Positions 24,147 through 30,268 of a stretch of 30,268 bases of DNA are shown piece by piece. This stretch comes from Chitinophagaceae bacterium (lineage in GTDB: Bacteria; Bacteroidota; Bacteroidia; Chitinophagales; Chitinophagaceae): the NCBI GenBank assembly GCA_025362915.1, contig JANYEU010000126.1:1-30268 (forward strand), given 5' to 3'. The first letter of the stretch is position 1, and every line of letters begins with the position of its first letter. The notes under the pieces were generated by a model. It searched no databases. It saw nothing but the letters and a program-made list of their open reading frames with translations, and was not told the origin of the DNA. Position numbers and translations under genes: made by a program.

Positions 24147-25400
24147 ATGGCAAGTATAAACTTAATTGATGCGTTTCAGGATTTCAAGGATGCCGAGAAA
24201 CTAGATCGTCCCACGATGATGAAAGTGGTAGAGGATGTATTTAAAACATTGCTACGAAAGAAATATGGCAGCGATGAAAATTTTGATGTAATTGTAAATG
24301 CTGAGAAAGGGGATTTGGAAATTATCCGTCGTAGGTTGATTGTGGAGGACGGTGATGTAATGGATCCAAATGAAGAGGTTTCTTATTCTGAGGCAACCAA
24401 AATAGAACCCGATTTTGAAGTTGGGGAAGAATTATACCAAGAGGTAGATATGCTTGACTTCGGACGTCGTGCCATTTTAGCGGCAAAGCAAACATTGGCA
24501 AGCCGTATCGGTGATTTGAAGAAGAGTGCCTTGGTAAAAAAATATGAAGATAGGATTGGTGAAATAATTTCTGCCGAAGTTTATCAGGTATGGAAGAAAG
24601 AAGTTTTATTATTGGATGAAGAAGGTAATGAATTGATACTGCCTAAATCTGAGCAAATACCAAATGACTTCTATAAGAAGGGTGAAAATGCAAGGGCGGT
24701 AATTGTACGGGTAGATGTAAAGAATAATAACCCGGTAATCATATTATCAAGAACAAGTCCTACTTTCTTGGCTAAACTACTTGAAATAGAAGTTCCAGAA
24801 ATATTTGATGGCTTGATTGCCATTAAAAAGATAGTTAGGGAGCCTGGCGAAAGAGCAAAAGTTGCTGTAGAAAGCTACGATGACAGGATAGATCCAGTGG
24901 GTGCCTGCGTCGGTATGAAAGGAAGCCGAATTCATGGTATTGTACGTGAATTGAAGAATGAAAACATAGATGTAATCAATTATACCACCAATATACAATT
25001 GCTTATCCAGCGCTCATTGACTCCGGCTAAAATCAGTTACATGAGAATTGACGAAGCCAAGAAGCAGGTTGATGCCTATTTAAAAGCAGATCAAGTGTCT
25101 CTTGCAATAGGACGAAGGGGGGTGAATATAAAATTAGCTTGCGAATTGACCGGATACGAAATTGATGCGTTTAGGGAAGATGAAGAAAAAACAAATGAAT
25201 TTGACATTGACTTGGATGAATTTATTGATGAGATAGAACCTTGGATTATTGACGAATTCAAACGTGTGGGTTGTGATACTGCCCGCAGTGTTTTGTCGCT
25301 TACACCAAGCGAATTGGAAAGACGTACTGATTTAGAAAAAGAAACAATCACAGATGTACTTAAAATATTGAAGGAAGAATTTGAAAGAGAGGAAGAATAA
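24147..25400 (+). CDS. nusA: Transcription elongation factor NusA
   Basis: Binds RNA polymerase to modulate pausing and termination. It has 417 residues, without the extra C-terminal acidic repeats of E. coli NusA, as usual in Bacteroidota. The N-terminal polymerase-binding domain (about 1-130) is followed by an S1 domain (about 135-200, IGEIISAEVYQVWKKEVLLL). Two KH domains come next (DPVGACVGMKGSRIHGIVRE and VSLAIGRRGVNIKLACELTG), then an acidic linker and a helical C-terminal segment (DTARSVLSLTPSELERRT). It is the second gene of the operon, with infB 152 bases downstream. Confidence 0.95.
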   Translation: MASINLIDAFQDFKDAEKLDRPTMMKVVEDVFKTLLRKKYGSDENFDVIVNAEKGDLEIIRRRLIVEDGDVMDPNEEVSYSEATKIEPDFEVGEELYQEVDMLDFGRRAILAAKQTLASRIGDLKKSALVKKYEDRIGEIISAEVYQVWKKEVLLLDEEGNELILPKSEQIPNDFYKKGENARAVIVRVDVKNNNPVIILSRTSPTFLAKLLEIEVPEIFDGLIAIKKIVREPGERAKVAVESYDDRIDPVGACVGMKGSRIHGIVRELKNENIDVINYTTNIQLLIQRSLTPAKISYMRIDEAKKQVDAYLKADQVSLAIGRRGVNIKLACELTGYEIDAFREDEEKTNEFDIDLDEFIDEIEPWIIDEFKRVGCDTARSVLSLTPSELERRTDLEKETITDVLKILKEEFEREEE

Positions 25401-25503
25401 GTATGTATAATTCAAAATTTATAAGGTTACTTTGTGGTTCATTATTGAATTAAGGGTTACTGAACAAGTAAATATTTGTTTTTCATAATAAAAAATACAA
25501 ATG

Positions 25504-25531
25504 GCTATGATGAATTGATTTTTTTCATAGC
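25504..25531 (+). promoter_or_regulatory. Hairpin in the nusA-infB gap
   Basis: GCTATGA (25504-25510) pairs with TCATAGC (25525-25531) around a T-rich loop, about 20 bases before the infB ATG. It is a weak candidate for a processing or translation-control site; no -33/-7 pair was seen in the gap. Confidence 0.35.
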
Positions 25532-25552
25532 TTGTGGATTAAAAAGCACTGA

Positions 25553-28500
25553 ATGTCAGAACTGAAGTTACCGAGGTTATTAGCAGCAGCTAAAGAGTTT
25601 AATGTGGGTGCAGATACCCTTACGGACTTTTTGGCTAAAAAAGGATTTCATAAAGATGATTTGAAACCTACTGCTAAGCTTACTGAGCCCATGTATTATG
25701 CGTTGCAAGCTGAATTTCAGGGTGACAAGCAAGCAAAGGGCAAAGCTGATTTGGTAGAGATACCAAAAAGCCAACAGAGTGAACGGAAGAAGCGTGATGA
25801 AGAAGAAATTACGTTTAGACGCGATGACAAAAAACAACACTACAAAGAAGAGGTAAAGCCGGCACCAGCACCTGTAGTTCCTGAAGTGGTAGCTCCAATA
25901 CCAGAGGTAATTAAGCCAATAGAAATTGCACCGGTTCAAATTGAGGTAGCTAAAGTTCCAGAAGTAATTACTGAAATAGTCATAAAAGAAGAGGTAGCAG
26001 AAACTAAAGTCACTGAAGAAACAAGGGACAATACCAATAATACACTAAAGATAGAGGCTCCAGAATTAGAAGGGCCAAAGGTTTTAGATAAAATAGATTT
26101 ATCTACCATTGATTTCTCAACTAGACCCAAAAGGGCATTTGTAAAGAAAGAAGAGGAGACAACACCTGTAGAACCTTCTCCTATTCCAAATGAAACCCCT
26201 TCTGCAATTGCACAACCTGAAGTTGAAAAACAAGAAGCGATTGCTACACCTGCACCTGCTATCGTTCCTGCATTCAGCGAACCTGTAGCAAAAATAGAAG
26301 AAGTTGTTGCGGCACCGAAAAAAGAACCTATTGTTATTGAAAGAAAAATTATTGAAGAACCTCAACAAGATACTGCCCCAGAAACGGGTGCAATCATTGA
26401 AAATATTCATGTAGAAAAATTAACTGGCCCTAAGATTTTAGGTAAAATTGAACTTCCTATTGATAGCGATACAAGGCCAAAGCCTAGTAGTGCAGAAGAT
26501 AGGAAAAAGAGAAAAAGAATTCCGGTTGATAATAGGCGTGTTGGTGGAAATCATAATCATCCTCCCCATAATCACCCTTCACATGGCCAACCGCATCAAG
26601 GTCAGCCTCATCAAGGTGGTCAAGGTCATGCGCCAGGGAACTTTCAAAATAGACCTCCACAACAAGGCGGAGGTTTCAATAGAGAGGTTAGACAAGGGCA
26701 ACCACCTGCTCCAGACCCAAGGGCAAGTAGACCAGTTGTAGCTGCAAATAACAATGCTAACAATCGTGGACAAGGCAGTGGAGGATTTAATAACAGGCCA
26801 GGTGGCGGAGGCTTTAATAGAGCTGGCGGAGGTAGAACTTCAGGTCGTAGGGATGATAATAAGGAAATTGACGCAAAAGAAATTCAAGATAAGATTAAGG
26901 AAACCCAAGCCAAACTTGCTGGTGGTGGTGGAAGAGGAAAGAGCTTGAAAGCTAAATATCGTCGTGCAAAACGTGATGAAGCTGCTGATGCCATGAACGA
27001 CATGGACAATGATGACAACAAGCTACAGGTTACAGAATTTGTAACGGTAAGTGAGTTGGCCAACCTGATGGATGTAAGCTTTGCTGAGGTAATTGGCAAG
27101 TGTATGGGTCTGGGTATCATGGTGAGCATCAACCAACGTTTGGATGCGGAAGTAATAGAATTGGTGGCTAGTGAGTTTGATTACGAAGTTGAGTTCATTG
27201 GTGTTGATGATATAGATGAAATGGATGAGGAAGAGGAAGAAGAAGATTTGGCCGATTCCGAAACCCGTCCTCCTATTGTTACTATCATGGGTCACGTGGA
27301 TCATGGTAAAACATCTCTTTTGGATCATATCCGTAGTGCAAATGTGGTTGCCGGAGAGGCCGGTGGCATCACCCAGCACATTGGTGCTTATGAGGTTACC
27401 CTTCCCAACGGAAAAGCAATTACTTTCTTGGATACGCCGGGTCACGAAGCCTTTACGGCCATGCGTGCCAGAGGTGCTAAGATTACGGATATAGCAGTAA
27501 TAGTTGTTGCGGCAGACGATGCCGTGATGCCTCAAACCAGGGAAGCTATCAGCCACGCACAGGCGGCGGGTGTACCAATGATCTTTGCCGTTAATAAAAT
27601 GGATAAGGACGGTGCCAATCCACAAAAGATATACGAGCAATTGGCTGGTATGAACATCTTGGTAGAAAGCTGGGGTGGTAAATATCAAAGTCAGGAATTG
27701 GCTGCCAAGAAGGGATTGAATGTTGATTTATTATTAGAAAAGATATTATTAGAAGCTGAATTATTAGATGTAAAAGCAAATCCTAAGAGAGATGCCAACG
27801 GGTCGGTCATTGAAGCCTCGTTGGATAAAGGCCGTGGATTTGTGGCTACCATACTTGTGCAAAACGGAACACTCCGTCAGGGCGATTTGATGGTTTCTGG
27901 TCAGCACTATGGTAGGGTTAAGGCAATGTTTAATGAGCGTAACCAACGTGTTACCGAAGCCCCACCATCTACACCGGTAGTTATATTGGGCTTGAATGGT
28001 GCACCACAAGCGGGTGAGAAGTTTAAGATTTATACCGACGAAAGCGAAGCGAAAGACGTTGCAACCAAGCGGGCGCAGATTTCTCGTGAGCAAGGTTTAC
28101 GTGCAAGGAAACATATTACCTTGGATGAAATTGGCCGCCGTTTGGCTTTGGGCAACTTTAAGGAATTGAATATCATCATCAAGGGTGATGTGGATGGATC
28201 TGTTGAGGCATTGAGCGATTCATTGCAAAAACTATCCAACCCAGAAATTGCCATCCGTGTGGTTCATAAGGCCGTTGGTCAAATCTCTGAAAGTGATGTA
28301 TTGTTGGCTGCGGCTTCCGATGCCATTGTTATAGGCTTCAACGTCCGTCCTTCTTCACAAGCTAATAAATTGGCAGAAAACGAAGGTGTTCAGGTTAAGA
28401 TGTACTCTATCATCTACACCGCTATCGATGAAATACGCAGTGCGATGGAAGGTATGCTAGAGCCGAAGGTTGAAGATAAGGAGGTTGCAACTGTAGAGGT

Positions 28501-28786
28501 GCGAGAGGTTTATAAATTTGATAAGGCAACCGTTGCAGGTTGTTATGTTCAGGAAGGAAAGGTTAAGCGGGACCATAAAATCCGTGTATTCCGTGATGGT
28601 ATCCTTGTTTATCCTCGTCAAGAAGGTGGATTTGCAGAACTGGGCAGCTTGAAACGCTTTAAGGACGACATGAAGGAAGTGAACAATGGCTACGAGTGCG
28701 GATTGACTGTGAAGGGCTTTAGCGACCTTGCGGTGAATGACAGCATCATTGCTTACGAACAAGAAGAGGTGAAGCGTACCTTGTAA
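25553..28786 (+). CDS. infB: Translation initiation factor IF-2
   Basis: The GTPase that places initiator tRNA on the 30S subunit. At 1077 residues it is large because of a ~480-residue variable N-terminal region. That region starts with an IF2-N-like helix (PRLLAAAKEFNVGADTLTDF), continues as a Pro/Glu/Val-rich linker, and holds two related modules: GPKVLDKIDLSTIDFSTRPK (174-193) and GPKILGKIELPIDSDTRPK (292-310). A His/Gly/Gln/Asn-rich stretch follows (about 330-430). A second IF2-N-like domain (about 494-545) precedes the G domain: G1 GHVDHGKT (580-587), G3 DTPGHEAF, G4 NKMD. The C-terminal domains II-IV are complete. A terminator follows the stop. Confidence 0.96.
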   Translation: MSELKLPRLLAAAKEFNVGADTLTDFLAKKGFHKDDLKPTAKLTEPMYYALQAEFQGDKQAKGKADLVEIPKSQQSERKKRDEEEITFRRDDKKQHYKEEVKPAPAPVVPEVVAPIPEVIKPIEIAPVQIEVAKVPEVITEIVIKEEVAETKVTEETRDNTNNTLKIEAPELEGPKVLDKIDLSTIDFSTRPKRAFVKKEEETTPVEPSPIPNETPSAIAQPEVEKQEAIATPAPAIVPAFSEPVAKIEEVVAAPKKEPIVIERKIIEEPQQDTAPETGAIIENIHVEKLTGPKILGKIELPIDSDTRPKPSSAEDRKKRKRIPVDNRRVGGNHNHPPHNHPSHGQPHQGQPHQGGQGHAPGNFQNRPPQQGGGFNREVRQGQPPAPDPRASRPVVAANNNANNRGQGSGGFNNRPGGGGFNRAGGGRTSGRRDDNKEIDAKEIQDKIKETQAKLAGGGGRGKSLKAKYRRAKRDEAADAMNDMDNDDNKLQVTEFVTVSELANLMDVSFAEVIGKCMGLGIMVSINQRLDAEVIELVASEFDYEVEFIGVDDIDEMDEEEEEEDLADSETRPPIVTIMGHVDHGKTSLLDHIRSANVVAGEAGGITQHIGAYEVTLPNGKAITFLDTPGHEAFTAMRARGAKITDIAVIVVAADDAVMPQTREAISHAQAAGVPMIFAVNKMDKDGANPQKIYEQLAGMNILVESWGGKYQSQELAAKKGLNVDLLLEKILLEAELLDVKANPKRDANGSVIEASLDKGRGFVATILVQNGTLRQGDLMVSGQHYGRVKAMFNERNQRVTEAPPSTPVVILGLNGAPQAGEKFKIYTDESEAKDVATKRAQISREQGLRARKHITLDEIGRRLALGNFKELNIIIKGDVDGSVEALSDSLQKLSNPEIAIRVVHKAVGQISESDVLLAAASDAIVIGFNVRPSSQANKLAENEGVQVKMYSIIYTAIDEIRSAMEGMLEPKVEDKEVATVEVREVYKFDKATVAGCYVQEGKVKRDHKIRVFRDGILVYPRQEGGFAELGSLKRFKDDMKEVNNGYECGLTVKGFSDLAVNDSIIAYEQEEVKRTL

Positions 28787-28809
28787 TAAGGCTTTAATTT
28801 ATAGGATAC

Positions 28810-28847
28810 AATAAGGTTCAGACATAAAGTTTGAACCTTATTTTTTT
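28810..28847 (+). terminator. Intrinsic terminator of the rimP-nusA-infB operon
   Basis: AATAAGGTTCA (28810-28820) pairs exactly with TGAACCTTATT (28832-28842) and runs into seven T, ending at 28847. It starts 23 bases after the infB stop. Confidence 0.92.
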
Positions 28848-28915
28848 GCGCCGATAATTCATATTGTACACTTTACATCTTCATTAATTAATTTCCACCC
28901 ATATAAAGGAGATTT

Positions 28916-29038
28916 ATGATGGGGGATATAGGTCATAATATGGTATGGGAGATAACCGACCGTATTATCCTTGTGGTGAAGCTATGGGAGGGACGACTGC
29001 TGGAATTGTGTGGTTTGGATGCGATGTTAACAACGTAA
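28916..29038 (+). CDS. Possible small protein of unknown function (40 aa)
   Basis: A short open frame, MMGDIGHNMVWEITDRIILV followed by VKLWEGRLLELCGLDAMLTT. It is preceded by AAAGGAG nine bases before the ATG, which is a strong Shine-Dalgarno for an organism that rarely uses one. It lies between the infB terminator and the truncated ade. No promoter was identified and no family is recognised. It could equally be a chance frame in decayed DNA. Confidence 0.25.
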   Translation: MMGDIGHNMVWEITDRIILVVKLWEGRLLELCGLDAMLTT

Positions 29039-29069
29039 GGAATGAGAGGGCAGTTGTCACGCGTTAACT

Positions 29070-29411
29070 TTATAACGTATTAGGCATTGATGTGGAAGGG
29101 ATGCCACACACATTGGCAATTTCGTGTGGGTCGCTCACCGTGGCTACCGTCCCGTGCGTCACAGCGATCTTCGCAAATTCGGTCGGCACCAGCATACTAC
29201 TTTCAATGTGTACATGGCTATCTATGAAGCCGGGAAGAATGTATCCGTGTTCCGTTAATTGTTTACCGTTAACCGAAGTACCCTCATCGGTAAACGGTAA
29301 ACGGTTGACGGATTCTATCTTTCCATCCATTACAATAATCTCCGCAGGATAAATTTCCTTCTTAAATATATCTACCAGATTGCCTTTGATACTAAATGAT
29401 TGTGCTGCCAT
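29070..29411 (-). pseudogene. Truncated second adenine deaminase (ade fragment)
   Basis: A 113-codon frame whose first ~100 residues copy the start of Ade, including PGFIDSHVHIESSMLVPTEF and DPHEIANVCG. After that it ends in ten unrelated residues and a stop. The other ~450 residues, including most catalytic residues, are absent, so no deaminase activity is expected. DNA similarity to the intact gene begins abruptly at 29101 (matching 8452) and continues past the ATG for about 47 bases of upstream sequence with only four differences. Residues 35-54 (VNRLPFTDEGTSVNGKQLTE) are encoded by an inverted heptad element absent from the intact copy. Confidence 0.85.
29252..29311 (-). repeat. In-frame heptad palindromic element inside the ade fragment
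   Basis: On the plus strand the units are CCGTTAA, TTGTTTA, CCGTTAA, then a ~15-base spacer, then CGGTAAA, CGGTAAA, CGGTTGA, CGG. GTTTACCGTTAACCGA and TCGGTAAACGGTAAAC are complementary with one mismatch in 16. On the coding strand it shares with the mfd element both the arm ACCGTTTACCGTT and the spacer words ACCGATG and CTTCGG. Confidence 0.88.
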
Positions 29412-29458
29412 AATACTTACGAAAATAATGGTTTGAGGGAAATGAGGATTATAAAGTT
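29412..29458 (-). promoter_or_regulatory. Duplicated ade upstream region
   Basis: These 47 bases match 8751-8797 upstream of intact ade with four substitutions. The most conserved stretch includes TATTTTCGTAAGTATTATG on the coding strand, where TATTTTCG is a one-mismatch TAnnTTTG element. The duplication therefore carried the presumed promoter. Confidence 0.55.
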
Positions 29459-29509
29459 GGTTTTGGCTACTTATAATAGCGTTTCGTGATTAGATAAAGG
29501 AGCATTCGT

Positions 29510-29572
29510 TAGCTAATTATTGTGGTTAGGTAGCTAACAACTGTCGTTTGTCAGCTAGCAATTGCCTCATGA
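29510..29572. repeat. 21-bp mini-array with AGCT-centred core (3 units)
   Basis: Units begin TAGCTAATT (29510), TAGCTAACA (29531) and CAGCTAGCA (29552), each 21 bp apart. The core is the palindrome TTAGCTAA/TAGCTA. The sequence is unrelated to the array at 233-421 but the spacing is identical. Confidence 0.7.
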
Positions 29573-29658
29573 ATGCATCCATTAAGCCCTATATGATAGC
29601 AATCAATGATATTTAATATTTAAAGGAGAATACTATATTTACAGATAATAATGGCGTT

Positions 29659-30141
29659 ATGTATAACAAGGTTTTAAATTTTGTTTTCTATATTATAATG
29701 TCCTTCGGATTATTAGCTGGGCTTTTATCTATTTATAGAGGAACATTGCGCAAAGCTTCAATGAAGATTGTAAGTGGTAAGGTTATAAACAAAATACGAG
29801 ACTATACAAGTGGAGGCAAGGGTAGGCATTACTATACAGCATTTGAATTAGAGGGTTTGCATGATGAAATTGCAATTAATTTTCCTTCTGAAAATGCAGC
29901 TGATAATGATTCAACATTTTATTTGATAGATACAGGTAAGCTCTATACGTTTTACCTAAACCCTACTTACCCTATAAAAAAAGGGATTAATATGGGTTTA
30001 GAAAGAATAGATTATAAAAATATTGAAATTTATAAGACCTCTAATACGTTCAATTTGTTTATGGGTATTTTTATTTGCTTACTCTGTTTAATTAGCATTA
30101 CTCTTAAAATGAAATACAAAAAGAAAGAAAACGAAATTTAA
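29659..30141 (+). CDS. Membrane protein of unknown function
   Basis: A 160-residue protein with two membrane helices, one near residues 7-25 (NFVFYIIMSFGLLAGLLSIY) and one near 130-152 (FNLFMGIFICLLCLISITL). About 100 residues of probable soluble beta-rich domain lie between them (SGKVINKIRDYTSGGKGRHY, YTAFELEG). The arrangement resembles DUF3592-like proteins, which also have a soluble domain between two helices, but I cannot confirm that. Lysine-rich ends suggest a cytoplasmic C-terminus. A neighbouring ATG at 29651 is out of frame and stops after eight codons. Confidence 0.7.
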   Translation: MYNKVLNFVFYIIMSFGLLAGLLSIYRGTLRKASMKIVSGKVINKIRDYTSGGKGRHYYTAFELEGLHDEIAINFPSENAADNDSTFYLIDTGKLYTFYLNPTYPIKKGINMGLERIDYKNIEIYKTSNTFNLFMGIFICLLCLISITLKMKYKKKENEI

Positions 30142-30199
30142 TAGATTGCTCTCTTTCCTAATTCTTCACCTTACTTTTATCCTCCTAATTATTTGCTAC

Positions 30200-30268
30200 A
30201 TGAAAAAGATACTGCTGCCATTGCTTGTTCTGTTTATTATTACATACACTTTTTCGCAAGAGCCTACC
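30200..30268 (+). CDS. Start of a secreted protein (cut by window end)
   Basis: Only 23 codons are inside the window. They encode a typical signal peptide, MKKILLPLLVLFIITYTFSQ, followed by EPT, with probable cleavage after the Gln or Ser-Gln. It begins 58 bases after the unknown membrane protein, so the two may be co-transcribed. The function cannot be judged. Confidence 0.6.
   Translation, partial: MKKILLPLLVLFIITYTFSQEPT

Noticed and set aside
26448..26741. Alternative frames within the low-complexity region of infB
   Set aside because: They mirror the repetitive His/Gly/Gln codons of infB and lie wholly inside the true gene.
28930..29069. Alternative reading (DNRPYYPCGEAMGGTTAGIV) before the ade fragment
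   Set aside because: Interrupted by a stop upstream, with no ATG and no recognisable family; possibly decayed DNA but not supportable.

Overview
This window looks like a chromosomal segment of a Bacteroidota bacterium, most likely in or near the Chitinophagaceae (inference from gene content, not from a search). Supporting signs are modest GC, few Shine-Dalgarno sequences, -7 elements of the TAnnTTTG type, a Rho factor with a long acidic N-terminal insertion, a DUF6261 protein, a DUF5117/DUF4953-type metalloprotease and the remnant of a type IX secretion (T9SS) cargo gene. Most genes are housekeeping; the novelty lies in the repeats.

Layout. 1-652: non-coding, with a 21-bp tandem array. 653-2966: lolD and, convergent to it, an S41 C-terminal processing protease. 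3203-5351: a rightward cluster of MntA/HepT toxin-antitoxin pair, BadF/BadG-type sugar kinase and a conserved unknown protein. 5355-8750: a small TPR protein, hemW and adenine deaminase (ade). 9017-12404: secreted zinc metalloprotease and DUF6261 protein. 12405-13324: a 41-bp tandem array and a decayed T9SS cargo gene. 13357-15878: asnS, a GNAT acetyltransferase and a DoxX protein. 16222-21690: mfd and rho, convergent on a 64-bp perfect palindrome. 22211-23283: pterin carbinolamine dehydratase and an outer-membrane beta-barrel protein, divergent. 23568-28847: the rimP-nusA-infB operon with a promoter, leader hairpin and terminator. 28848-30268: a truncated second ade, a 21-bp mini-array, an unknown membrane protein and the start of a secreted protein.

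How the genes relate. mfd, rho, nusA, rimP and infB together cover transcription-coupled repair, termination, elongation and translation initiation, in the usual Bacteroidota rimP-nusA-infB order. The other genes are short, mostly independent units separated by convergent terminators.

The most unusual signal is a family of seven-base-unit repeats, often arranged as inverted arms. They occur between genes (near 1309, 4691, 14838 and 16151) and also in frame inside two unrelated reading frames, mfd and the truncated ade, where they encode related peptides. A second signal is a set of intergenic arrays, unrelated in sequence, that share a spacing of 21 bp (or 41 bp) and a palindromic core. In the first array, paired base changes preserve the palindrome. 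No CRISPR array, tRNA, rRNA or transposase gene was seen.
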